Origin: Camillea tinctor
Taxonomy: Eukaryota > Ascomycota > Sordariomycetes > Xylariales > Xylariaceae
DNA length: 64,000 bases
Direction of reading: 5' to 3'
NCBI GenBank assembly: GCA_022578605.1
Contig: MU394054.1
Span: 250,945 to 314,944 of the forward strand
Part shown: in pieces, positions 27,082 through 37,820 of the stretch
How the letters are laid out: each line of letters opens with the position of its first letter
How positions within the stretch are numbered: the first letter of the stretch is position 1
Notes under the pieces: generated by a model
What the model was told of the DNA's origin: nothing
Database searches by the model: none
Seen by the model: only the letters and a program-made list of their open reading frames with translations
Translations under genes and position numbers: made by a program

Positions 27082-27771
27082 TCAGGTGTAATTTCGCACA
27101 GCCTTCAAGATCCATAACTCTCCGTTTCCGACCCGGCTTGCAACACTCTGGATTTCGATACCATCAGGTTGTAACTTAGGACAGTCAGCATCCCGAATCA
27201 GTTTCATGGCAGTGAAGTGACCTACGAATTTACTGCCGTCTTTCGTTTCCCACCATATCTCCCGGTCACCATCCAGAAGTGTCCTGGCCTTCTCGTTTTC
27301 GGGCCACGGGCTCCTCGTCACAATATGTGCCTCGACAAACCTCTTTAAGTTTCTCTGCGCTCTGCTCTGACCGTCTTCACCTTCGTATGCATTGGCTCCG
27401 AGTGTGTCGTAGTCTTTAGGGTCTTCCCACGGTTTGCGCGGGAGCTTGTCGATGGCCGAGTTCAACGGAGCGAGGACGGTGCTATTCTCAGATGACGAGT
27501 CTAGGCGTCCCGATATGGACTCAACATCCCGTGTGAAACCGGCGAATATGTTGATACTACGATCGCGACCCATGACATCGGAAATCAAAACTCCCCCCTG
27601 GGCCGGCGCTGACTGGTCAGAGCCAGAGGGCTTATCGGTTGGTGGAAGTGCGGGCATGATGAGGGGCTCCTGATTGTGGATTTTGGGATGGGTTCCGTAA
27701 GGGAGTGCGACTAGTTGAGAAGAGACCGTCGCGGCTAGAATATGGGACCCAAATATTATTGAAAGTTTCAT
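27082..27771 (-). CDS. Secreted fasciclin (FAS1) domain protein
   Basis: A single exon of 229 residues. The N-terminus MKLSIIFGSHILAATVSSQL is a typical signal peptide (charged, hydrophobic, small residues). After a Pro/Ser-rich linker comes a FAS1 fold: GGVLISDVMGRDRSINIFAG, then STVLAPLNSAIDKLPRKPWE, the central RFVEAHIV segment, and a C-terminal VASRVGNGELWILKAV strand. FAS1 domains mediate adhesion or extracellular matrix contacts; fungal one-domain members are secreted or wall-associated and of mostly unknown role. No GPI-anchor tail is visible. The start codon directly abuts a TATATAA run. The signal peptide supports this ATG, although transcription would then have to start upstream of that run. 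Confidence 0.82.
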   Translation of the reverse strand: MKLSIIFGSHILAATVSSQLVALPYGTHPKIHNQEPLIMPALPPTDKPSGSDQSAPAQGGVLISDVMGRDRSINIFAGFTRDVESISGRLDSSSENSTVLAPLNSAIDKLPRKPWEDPKDYDTLGANAYEGEDGQSRAQRNLKRFVEAHIVTRSPWPENEKARTLLDGDREIWWETKDGSKFVGHFTAMKLIRDADCPKLQPDGIEIQSVASRVGNGELWILKAVRNYT

Positions 27772-28423
27772 TATATAAAGTAGATAGTTAGTAGGTATTG
27801 GTATAGGGTCGTCTCATCGTTAGCCCTGGAGATACCTGTAGGCGCGTAAGTTGCGAAGCCTACGCCAGCTTTAACTGGCTGTTAGCTAAAGATGACATCA
27901 TCTGATCTCCTGACTAATATACCTAGGTACCTAGGTAGGTATCCACTTATGTATTCTGCATAACCTACCCAGATTGGATATATGCATAAGACATGATAAC
28001 TGTGCTACCTATTCTTATAAGCAGCTACCTAAAGGGGAGCGTATGCGGGGTATAGGGTATCTTACAGCTTAATTCGGAGGCACGACGATTCTTTTCCAAC
28101 TAAAGTACAAGGTACTAAAAGATTTAGCTACCTACTTAGGTAGATTAGATTGATTTAGATAATCATGCTAATAATATTTAACGGTTGGGAAAATGGAAGT
28201 TCTTTGCTGTCTTAGCACTCAAGCCATCTCAGGATATTGATATATATATATACGACTTGAAACTGCTAGTTGCTAGGCTGGTAACTAACATATTCCCGTC
28301 CTCCAAAGTTTCATGACAACCTTCCCTATTCATGCCTGCCTTCGAACACTTGACTGGGAATATAGGCGCTGGTGTAGCCCCGAGGCTCGAGGCTCGAGGA
28401 CCGTCTTCAAGAGTACAACACCA
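27772..28423. other. Intergenic spacer with a 16-bp palindrome
   Basis: No gene seen. 27921-27936 is the perfect palindrome ACCTAGGTACCTAGGT. 28239-28253 is a TA repeat. The rest is AT-rich promoter-type sequence for the FAS1 gene. Confidence 0.6.
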
Positions 28424-28711
28424 TTATTTGCTTGCTGCCTTCCAGGCGGCATCAAACTTCTTGAGCTCCTCCTTGGCCTTCTTCTCGTGATGCTTCTCCT
28501 TTCCCTTCTTTCCCTTCTTCTTTCCTTGGCCATCGGAAATAGCTCCCGAGCATTTTTCGACAATGGTTGGCTTAGCGTGCAGATACTCTTTAAGAGCATA
28601 GGACTGCGCTCCGTCGTCGGCTCGGCTGGAAAGGGTTTAAGTTATGTGAGTTCTTGAGGGATGGTTAGGATAAGCTAGAGAATAATACCTGGTATTGTCT
28701 TGGTTGGACAT
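28424..28711 (-). CDS. Small lysine-rich protein, split gene, function unknown
   Basis: Two exons, 28711-28689 and 28625-28424, encode 74 residues. The 63-nt intron has a GTATTA donor, CTTATC/CTAACC branch-like sequence and a TTTCCAG acceptor. Exon 1 gives MSNQDNTS. Exon 2 continues through an acidic and aromatic stretch (ADDGAQSYALKEYLHAKPTI) into a lysine-rich helix (GKKKGKKGKEKHH, then KKAKEELKKFDAAWKAASK). The gene is too short and too broken to appear as a single ORF. The clean splice signals, the continuous frame on both sides and the compact end support it. I do not know the family; a nucleic-acid or ribosome-associated basic peptide is conceivable but unproven. Confidence 0.55.
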
Positions 28712-29912
28712 TTGTGGATCCGAGTAAGAAAAATGAGTGTTTGAGTAAGAATACTGAATGGTTGAATCCATAAGAGGAAACACGTGTTGAAAATTATTAT
28801 TCTAGTTGCTGGTTTCTGGTTCTTGTCTTTGTGGATGGTGCTGTGTCTATAGAGCTCATCTTGAGAGTTCATCAGTCCCATCATGGGGTATATATATACT
28901 GCTGACAGAAATTCCTAAACTACTACATTCTGTAAGTCTACCTGAGATATTTGAAGGTTGAGTCCGTCACAAATCCTGAGCGAGACAAATCCTGAAGTCA
29001 AAACCTGAGTTGGTCGCTTGACGGCATCTCGATACAAATCCTGGCCTTGGCAAAATGAGACGGCTACCTAGGTAGGTAAGGCCAGCGTTGATTGCGAACT
29101 AAGACTAACCGTGCAGGGTACATGAAAGGGCAGCGTGGATTCGATGGTTCCCATAGACCCTGAACCAATGATACATAGAATGAATGGCTTTGTTTATGTC
29201 ACCTCTACCCACTTCTCAAGGAATTATACCTCTTGTACTACGGCAAGGCTATGTCAACTTCAAGTGTAATCTGCCGCTGTTCGGCTTATCTTGAGCGGAA
29301 ATGGAATGTAGCCGAAATTCTAGTCAGCAGGTTTTGTCCCCTATCTTAAACAGCGAATAGTTTAATCAATTCCCGCGTTCAGCCCCAATGCATCTAGTCT
29401 TAGCACCAATAGAGAGATAGTATATGCGAGTGCAGCTATAACAGACGCAGGTTGTGTTGGGAGTCTTGCTCGATAGCCTATCAAAACATATTCTCCTCCC
29501 CTGGGCAAATAGATGACTTTGCCTTGCTGACTGGGAGTAACAAAATGCATTCAGTGCTGCCTGATGCGACGTTAGTTGCTTGACCAAGCACAACCATTTC
29601 CTGGGGACATTTTCTGGGACAATTCCTGAAGTCCTAACATATACTAAAACGCTGAAATGCAGAAAATTGCATGCTAACAATCTCCTACCTTCTACACTCC
29701 CTTTAGATATATCATCGTAAATAGTCAATGGTATAATTCTTATTTTCTACTTTTAGATATCCACATTACCTCGTTCCAGCCTGAGCTGTTTATGTCTTTA
29801 TCTATGAGTTGTTCCCCCTTTTCGTACGACTAATTTCCTGCAACTGTGTTCCCCCATTAGTCCATTCGCCCACATAGACACCATACCTTGATAAATCATC
29901 ATATCCTTAAGA
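28712..29912. other. Divergent spacer upstream of the lysine-rich gene and the Clr5/ankyrin gene
   Basis: No convincing gene. It includes the perfect palindrome CTACCTAGGTAG at 29064-29075, a TATA run at 28889-28898 (listed separately) and short ORFs without features. The final 200 bases are T/C-rich leader sequence for the gene starting at 29913. Confidence 0.5.
28889..28898 (-). promoter_or_regulatory. TATA-like element upstream of the lysine-rich gene
   Basis: A ten-base alternating TA run lies about 180 nt upstream of the 28711 start codon. It is the only strong TATA-like word in the interval. Confidence 0.35.
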
Positions 29913-32900
29913 ATGGCCCATCAATCTCGAACAGTTAAGATCCCTGATGAAGTCTGGGCAAGACATCATGAAGAGATACTGCGTCTTTTCATCGATGAGG
30001 GGATGGGATTGAAGCATATAAAAGCAAGAATGAAAGATATCCATGGATTTGACGCAACGTGAGTGTTGACTCTAATTGTTTTCTCTCCGAGGTCCTAACC
30101 AAGAGTTTTGAAAGAATTTCCCAATACGAAGCATATCTCAAAGCCCAGAACATTCGCAAAAACTTGCGACGTCAAGAATGGGACAACGCATTCCCAATTA
30201 TTGACCATCTTCCACAAGGCACCCGCCATAGAGTTGTCTATAAAGGCCGAATTCTTCCAGATAGCACAATCCGGCGGGCTAGAAAAGAATACAACAAGAG
30301 ACAGAGAATACAATCACAGAGAAGGGAGCATTCAACTATCAGAGACTCTCTCGGGGAAGGCATTAGTGCTTTCGTTGAAATTCAACAGCCTGATGGTACC
30401 TGGTCCAGATCCATAGGGCCAGCACAATCTTCAGCAGTGCCTTTTCTATCCCAAGAGGAGTCTCAACTCGGACTCTCTACAGAAACCAGACAACCAGACC
30501 ATGGTTTCTCAAACTCTTCTGAGAGATCCGGATTTCCCAGCCCCTCCGCAAATCCTGTCTTGCCGAGCCCTGGGGCATCTGTCACCGGATCTTCGATGAT
30601 AATTCATCAGCTACCTGTGAGTCCTTACATTGGAGACGAGCCCGTCTTTGACGACGACCCCGTCTTTGACGACGACCCGGTTAATCTTTGTTCTGCCGAG
30701 ACTCTTAACATTGGCCCACAAGTTCGGGGCGCGTCGCCTCCGCGGTGGTTGATCCCCTACGCCGGATTCGGTGCACCATCATTCGCATGGCTCGGACAGT
30801 TGAGCTTCATATATATTCAGAACGAGTTCCCCGCCAACGGATCCGAACTCTTCCTTGGTAATGCCGACCAAAACTGGGGACTCTTAGTTTCTCCTTCTCA
30901 TAACATGGATCAAGTTCTCAGTGTCGATATAGACTACTTTCATAAGATAACAAGAAAACGATCCATTCTATCATCGCTCAGCTCTCTGCTACCAGGGATA
31001 ATACCTCGGATGGATGGGCACAGTTACAAAGAATGGGGTATGCTACCAGTAAACGAGATACTCGCGACTAAGTTCCACCATATCCTTTTGTTCTCCATGG
31101 TCAACGGTCTCGCAGGCTTAGATAACATTCCTACGGAAAACATCATTAAGGCCCTCTCTCATTCTATGAGTCTGATGAGCATGATAACATTAGTCGGTCA
31201 CCTTCTCCAGTCAAGAGATCAGATGTACGCCGCAAATGCGTTCTACAAATGCCTCTTTCGAGCCGCGATTGAGGCCAGGGACGCAACCATCGTCAAGCAT
31301 TTATTAGACACAGGTTTAATCAAAATGGGTCGTATCGCATGTCTCCATGAGGGCGATATGTTCACTCCAATCGAGCGTGCGGCCATGTTTTGCGATCTAC
31401 CACTTGTAAAGGTGTTGCTGAATGCAGGTGCAGATGCCCGGGTTGGATACTCTAGAAGTTCTCGCTGGCCATGTGTAGGCGCTCAAGATATATTTTTACA
31501 GTCGCAATTTAAGTCGCAATCTAAGTCGCGATTTGAGCCGCAATTTGAGCCGCAAGTCAAGTCGCCATATGAGTTTCCATATAGGTTGCCATATAAGAAA
31601 AGGGTAGTTGACTGTCAGTTGACAATGGAGTGGATAGGCGTTTGGACGTTGTTGTGCGAGGCAGACGTTGCTGGAAGCCGTGGTATAATGGGATTGCGCA
31701 AGCTTCGTCGGTTCGCACCAAAATACAAATGGACCTCAGAAACAATTGATGCATTCTTGAATGCATGCATGACGAACAATAGCTACCCCCCGGAGCTCAT
31801 TGACACTGATATTCTACGATCAATAATAAAGACACTGGAGGACGCGGAGGCTACTCAAGTTTGCCATCGGATTCTCCAATGCTGCAAGTGGGAAGAAAGC
31901 CAATGTGGCTCCGAGACCATACCCAACATCCTAATCGCTGGGAGCGAGGAGAAGCATGTGCGCTTGGTCGCATCACTGCTTCCACGTTGCCAACCCTCCT
32001 ATATTCCGACAGTCCTCAGTGCCTCAATCGAAAGCAAGAATGACGACCTGATCAACACCGTCCTCGAGGCATACCTCAAGCTTAACCCTTTCCGGAGTGG
32101 ATTTGATAAGGAGGCACGGGAAGCACGCCGGTCTGACTCTGATTTACCCAAGTTTGTTTCTCCATTGGCCGTGGCGATCAATACTAGAAATGCGCCGCTT
32201 GTGAGAAAACTTGAAGAAGAGGGTGCGCTCCAGTATCCCTTAGACGAACATATGCCTTTTCACGATGTGATTGACGCGGCTGCACGAGTCGAGGATACCG
32301 AATATATAAGGAAAATCCTGCACCAAACTCATTTCAAATTTCTTGATCATGCATTGGAAGTCGCAATCCTCCACCAATTACACGAACTTGCATGTGAACT
32401 TTTCGAAGAAAAGCGTCCCTCGTATAGAAATCAGTCGGATCGAACGAAGCAGCTCCAACTTACAGCCATACGAGAAGGTAATTTTACGCTTGCGTATATA
32501 ATTACAAACATCTGCAACCGTGGTATCGATCTAGGACGTGCAGCCGAAGCCTTTGAGCAATCTGTTCCCCACGACGTTAAATCGACCATAGAGCGCATTC
32601 TCAGGTTTTCCGGACGAGATATCACTAGGGAGCGATCTTTTATCCCAATGCCTGATCAATATAATTGGCCAGCTGCTAGGCGGAGAGAGTACCATTATAG
32701 GCTTTGTTACGCTATATCCAACTTCATTTACCAACTGGAAAGACCTTCTCTGAACGATATTAAGTGGTGCTTAAGAATCTCGATTTTTAAGAACGATCAT
32801 CACATGGTCCAAAAATGGTTGGAGAAATGCCCCATGATTTGGGATGAAAACGTGCTAGTGGTGGCAGCACAGGGTCATCCAGGATCACTTCGTATTCTTT

Positions 32901-33859
32901 TAGATCATGCTCGTCGGTATAGATTTTATGGAGTAGCAAATTTCGGGACACCGGCTCTGGTTCAAGCAATCCGAGCAGGCGTCAACAACATTGAATGTTT
33001 CGATATCCTCCTCTCATCGGAATTGGTTGACCTCGAAGGTATATGTGAAAATGGACATCGCAACATACCCAAGCCATTTACGTGTGAGCCACTATCAAAT
33101 GATACAAAGTCTTATGATTTAGTCGTAAGCCCTCTATTGGCAGCAGTGAAGGCTGATACCAAAGACGAGACTTCGAGCCTATTTTACACCAAAAAGCTCT
33201 TGACGGCTGGTTGTCGCCTACACTGCTATTTGAGGCATCACGCAGCCTACAAGTCTACCTTCCTAGAGGCCATTCGATCAAAAAGGATAGAACTTGTGTC
33301 TTTGTGTATAGAAAGTGGTGCTGATGTCAATGCCGAGGCATTATTTGGTATAACCCGAACGCCATTGCAACTTGCTGTAGAAATCGGAAGCTTTGAAATT
33401 ATGAATCTACTTCTTGAGAAGGAGGCGGATGTCAACGGCAAACCTGCGGAGCGAGACGGTGGAACAGCTCTTCAATTTGCTGCTATCACTGGCAATTGTA
33501 ATATTGCAGCCACGCTTCTAGCAAAAGGGGCAGAATTGTACGCTGCACCATCGGAAGAAGGCGGGCGGTGGCCTATTGAGGGTGCTGCAGAACACGGTCG
33601 CCTGACTATGATCGAATATCTCTTGACAGCAAGGAAGAATATTATCTCTACCCAAGATAATATCGAGACTGGTTTTGAAGACAAGCATTTTCGAAGGGCA
33701 ATGGAACTAGCTGGAGCAAACAACCATGTTGCATGTGTTGAATTGCTTTCTATGCTCTCTGGAATACCTATCGAAGAGTCTTATATCGTTTTGCCTGCGC
33801 CACATAAAGATCCTAAAGCCCCTGATAACCCCTATGCCCCTTTTGATTGTTGCCTTTGA
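29913..33859 (+). CDS. Clr5-domain ankyrin-repeat protein
   Basis: Two exons, 29913-30058 and 30115-33859, encode 1296 residues. The 56-nt intron has a GTGAGT donor, a CTAAC branch site and a GAAAG acceptor. Exon 1 plus the start of exon 2 rebuild a Clr5 domain: VWARHHEEILRLFIDEGMGL, then MKDIHGFDAT joined to ISQYEAYLKAQNIRKNL. This domain is found in many fungal proteins, often ahead of ankyrin or TPR repeats, and was named for fission-yeast Clr5. A central ankyrin-like pair lies at about 425-495 (VKVLLNAGADARVG), and a clear ankyrin block at about 1090-1225 (LCIESGADVNAE, TPLQLAVEIGSFEIMNLLLE, TALQFAAITG). Between them are a tetrapeptide repeat (511-542) and long unrecognised helical sequence. 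A role in nuclear or protein-protein recognition is inferred. A frame starting at 30059 lacks exon 1 and reads through the intron. Confidence 0.85.
30641..30676 (+). repeat. 18-bp tandem duplication in the ankyrin gene
   Basis: Two identical 18-base units encode PVFDDD twice (residues about 225-236), an acidic patch. The identity at the DNA level suggests a recent slip or expansion. Confidence 0.9.
31499..31594 (+). repeat. Eight 12-bp tandem repeats coding for a tetrapeptide array
   Basis: Eight in-frame 12-base units of the type AAGTCGCAATTT drift stepwise from QSQF/KSQS to EPQF to KSPY/EFPY/RLPY. They encode residues 511-542 with consensus [K/E/R]-[S/P]-[Q/P]-[F/Y]. The unit length keeps the frame. 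Confidence 0.9.
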
Positions 33860-34525
33860 TTGTTACGGATTGGATACTGTTGTGGGGATTAGGGGAACCA
33901 GAAACCGTGGCTCGGCGTAAATAATGTGTTGCTTTACGATAGATGGAGTTTTGCTTTTGTTTTTCTTAATCAGTCGGCGGTAGTTACGAAGATCAATAGG
34001 TTCCCTTATCTTATTTTATCTATATGTCTCCCATACAACCAACCAGTACGATGACTGGGTGCCGTAGACTGAAGACAGGCTTCAGTTCCTCAAAGCCTCA
34101 TGCAACTGAGGGCAGGGATCTCCTCCATCCGTAGCTCAATATTCTTCTGTTACAGGACTCACTTATAACTACGTAACCGCTGATCGGAAGGAATGCCGAC
34201 CTATAGAGGAAAGTATATGATGCTAAGTGAGGGTAAAAAACCAATGCTTCAACAGATAGGTACTATTCTAGCATAATAATCCCTTTGTTAGCAAAATAGC
34301 CTATGTTGTTTTATTACACATATTCGAAAGCTCTCTTAGTGTAGACCAACAATTGATTTGTTCATGAACAGAATAATGTTTTGACTGCATATATAAACTA
34401 GGACAGGCTCCCCCCCTCTATCAGCCCCTATCCTTCACTCATCACCATCGACTCTCAACATCGAGACAAGCCGAACATCAGGAAAACACCATCCCAAAGC
34501 AATAATCAAGCCATAGCCACTCAAA
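33860..34525. other. Spacer between the ankyrin gene and the membrane-protein gene
   Basis: No gene seen. It holds a short hairpin, ACTGAAG/CTTCAGT with a 5-base loop, at 34068-34086, about 210 bases past the ankyrin stop. It also carries the TATA element and the pyrimidine-rich leader of the next gene. Confidence 0.6.
34390..34397 (+). promoter_or_regulatory. TATA box of the 34526 gene
   Basis: TATATAAA lies about 130 bases upstream of the ATG. A C/T-rich block that typically marks fungal transcription starts follows it at 34412-34445. Confidence 0.55.
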
Positions 34526-35113
34526 ATGTCTCCCAAGTCCCACTTCCGTGGAATGGTGGGTGACCGATTCGCCGATACCATTGAAAATTGGGGAACTCAA
34601 ATAACTACTACTGTAGCCGGCACTGCATTCGTCATTGTCCTGCTGCACATCGTTTTCGCCGGGAACTGGGCTGAGATTGTAGACGAGGGGTATGGCCGCC
34701 ATCTGAACCTGATTCTCATGGCGTTCTTCTATCTCGGGTCTCTGCTCTTCCACACGGTTGAATATCTCGCTCTCGCTGCTCTAGTTATCGGTTTCGTGCT
34801 CGGCCTTCTCTTCCCGGCTCGGGTCTACCGCCGCGTCATCCGCGGCTCTCGATCCCCCTCAGCGGTCCCGCCTCAGGCTCTTACTCCTCTTAGCCATCTC
34901 GATGGTTGGGATGACGTGCGCCGTAGCTACTTTGGTCACCGCCTATGGCAATATGTTCGCGAGTACTGTTACACCGATGCCCAGACCCAGAACGTTGTTG
35001 GCATTTTGCTAGGCCAGGGCGAGCAAGTTCTTCTCCAGTGTCTGGTCGACGACCGGTTCCGCAGTGCTAGGATTCATGAGGCGCTTATGGCACTCTACAG
35101 CTACAATCAGTAA
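34526..35113 (+). CDS. Small multi-pass membrane protein of unknown function
   Basis: A single exon of 195 residues, with a start in a good context after a TATA box and pyrimidine-rich leader. Hydrophobic segments are at about 27-46 (VAGTAFVIVLLHIVFAG), 60-77 (NLILMAFFYLGSLLF) and 80-98 (EYLALAALVIGFVLGLLF). They are followed by a basic turn (RVYRRVIRGSR) and a soluble C-terminal half of about 90 residues rich in Asp, Tyr and Gln. Coding composition is richer in GC than the flanks, and the promoter is well formed, so this is likely a real gene. I recognise no family. It lies 666 bp from the Clr5/ankyrin gene in the same orientation. Confidence 0.6.
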   Translation: MSPKSHFRGMVGDRFADTIENWGTQITTTVAGTAFVIVLLHIVFAGNWAEIVDEGYGRHLNLILMAFFYLGSLLFHTVEYLALAALVIGFVLGLLFPARVYRRVIRGSRSPSAVPPQALTPLSHLDGWDDVRRSYFGHRLWQYVREYCYTDAQTQNVVGILLGQGEQVLLQCLVDDRFRSARIHEALMALYSYNQ

Positions 35114-37820
35114 GTACCTCCTACCATTGCAACTGAATATGTGTAGTTAGCCTTGAGATCTATTAGGAAATAAAGGCTGGGTAAGTTGATTCAGGTGCCC
35201 CTGCATGTTTAACTGAAAACCAGTAAAAAAAAGAGAAAAAAAAAAGAAAGGAGAGTTGATATTGACTGAGGATGAAAGGCGAGTTTATCCCTATTATGTC
35301 CTTGTTTTTGCTATTTCCTAACACCAGTTATTGTTTTCCAGAATAAAGAGAATTGCAAAATAAAAAGAATTTCCCAACTTATAAGCAAGGACAATAAGTT
35401 CTTTGAATTAGACTACATGTGTATAAGTGAAAGGCATTGTTCCGTTTTATTTAAATTTCATGTCCAAAATTTGTAGAATTGTAGATCAAGAGAACATGTG
35501 TAGTTCCTGAAAATCTAGGGAGGTTTTGACAAAGACGTAATGTTAGTTGTGCCTACGTAATAGCCTCAAGGAGGATATCTGAATCTGTAGTTGCCTATAG
35601 TAAAGGGGTATGTATGCTACTGCCTACCTATATAATCTGATACGCCCTCCATTTAGACATAGACATACTCCAAAGAACGCTATCTACTAATGTGACCCTA
35701 TCTGTGGACAACTAAATAAAGTCAGTAAGATTCTAGACTCTACTCAGGTTCATTGCTTTACATAATTAAGCAGCCCCTGATCTCGGGAAAATTATCCCAT
35801 GGGGAAGACCCGGGGCCCCGGGTTGGGGATGTGTCCTCCAACTGGCTATCCCGCAAGGGGTTTGACCATTGCAGTGGGAGGACGAGCCGAGCCTGTCCAG
35901 GCACCGCAAAGCTACCTTCGCATTCTACAGGTGCCTGAGACTAGGCATCTGACGGCGATGACGCTGTCCTGTGGCCTCTCTGCCGAGGCTGGCACGGGGA
36001 GATGAACCCTGCAAGCTACACTAATGTAGGACAGCGTTGATCGACTTGTCGCCATTGGATGCGGACGAAGATGCGGCTCTTCCCATCTCCGCGTTTTCAA
36101 GCCTGGGGGTGGTGGCCAACTACACTAGGTACCCTGCTACGCGCAAGTTCAGTGTTGACGCCAGAATAGCCTAGAGATCGGCTTACCGATTTTCACATGC
36201 AAATTGTCGAGTCGTAAGCAAGGAGTCTCAGAGGCGTGTCTGAGTGACAATAGAAAAGTACCAGGGCTACCCTACTTCGGGGATTCAAATACCTACTAGC
36301 AACCAAAGAAGTCGGACCATCAATCATTACCATTGTTTTCGACTTGAAAACAATGATCATCTGACGTTGACTTTCCTTGTCCGGGGGTTGTCTGCTTCGT
36401 CCGTATGCACACTAGGTACCATACCCAGCTGCCAGCATAATTACCCCGTATAACGTAACGGATCACATGTGAATCGTCTTACATCCTCCACTCGGTCTCC
36501 AAAACCATCCAAACCAACCAACCCAAGTTTCCCACAATTTACGAAATTGTTTCCAACGAAGACGCCGTCTCCCCGCAAATGCCAAAATATCCCCGTGGGA
36601 AAACTTTTTTTATTTTAAGACACAACGGGGAATAAGGGGGAAAGAGTCCATAACGGGACAGTTCACTTCTGTGGGGATAGAGGATTGAAGAGAAGGAGAA
36701 GAAGAGACAAAAGAAGGAAAATAATTCAAAAGCGGACTTCAAAAGGTTCAGGACCGGCGATTTTTGCCCCTCGGACTTAACTGCCACAAGCTGCGAGTCC
36801 CCATTATTCCCAATCTGGTAGGGGGTAAGTAAGGGACCTCGGCATTTTGGCCGAAGGCGTGCGCGCCGGCTAAGGGGGCTCCCCTTGGGTTAGTGACATC
36901 ACCCTCGGCCAAAGATGCTACGAGACCACATGTACCTACAATTGGGGTGCGTCCCGTATGTATCGTACCAAGGTTTGTAAGTACCTGAACAACATGGAAA
37001 TGCATGACATAATTGAATAGTGTACATTTGCCTAGGTCAGGTCAGGTACTTAAGTACTCCATACTTGATTCTATAAAAGAAGTAAATAATAAATAAAAAC
37101 AACCTTTTATAGTTTAACAATATCTTTAGCAGTTCCAAGATTGAATGATTTATCAAAATATTTCTTTTTTCAAGTTATTGAAGCCCGTATTGGTGAAGTG
37201 AAGTGTTTACTGCTAAATACCTAACCTAGGTACCTACTTACAATATAGAATCAGTTCTAGTTGTCTATTTGTTGTTTAGAGTTTAGTCTTATGTACCTAA
37301 CTAGAAGTGTGGTGTACCCAAAGTGCTAGGGGAAGGCAAGTGGGGAAAGCTTCTGGTCTCCAAACAAGAACCCCAGGCAACTCCCCCCCTTCCCCCAAAA
37401 CTACTACGCTAGGTACATACAGTACATACAGTACATACATATGCACCTAGGTACCTATTACGACTAGGTAAGTTTAGCAACCTTACAGCGCCCATAGAAT
37501 CTCTCTTTCTGCTTAAAAAACAGTGGAGGTACAAGTCGACCTCGGCTCATATGCTAAAGTTGCACGAATCAGCGTGTCAGCAATTCAAAGACTTGGGAAC
37601 CGTCTGCGCCGAAATATCAACCCCCGACATTCCTCACCAATACTTCTTCTTTCTTTGAAACCTTACAACTAACTTTTCTTCTACTCTTTTCCCTCCTCGT
37701 CGTCTAATTCCCCATCCTACTCCTCTCTCTTCTTTTTTCTTTCCCTCTATCCATCTCCCTCCCTTCAACCAACAGGAATTGGTAGTAGTTGTCGCATTTG
37801 GTATCCCTTTTCTTAACAAG
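35114..37820. other. Intergenic region, 2.7 kb
   Basis: No gene seen. 35140-35760 is AT-rich. 35780-36110 is GC-rich with several short overlapping ORFs but no family match that I can read. 36540-37000 holds short minus-strand ORFs of low complexity. 37010-37460 is rich in CCTAGG/GGTACC words (for example 37227-37236 and 37448-37457). 37620-37800 is a pyrimidine-rich leader preceding the next gene. Confidence 0.5.

Noticed and set aside
30059..30114. ATG/GTG-type start at 30059 for the ankyrin gene
   Set aside because: It lies in a 56-nt intron with donor, CTAAC and acceptor. Splicing to 29913-30058 rebuilds a Clr5 domain.
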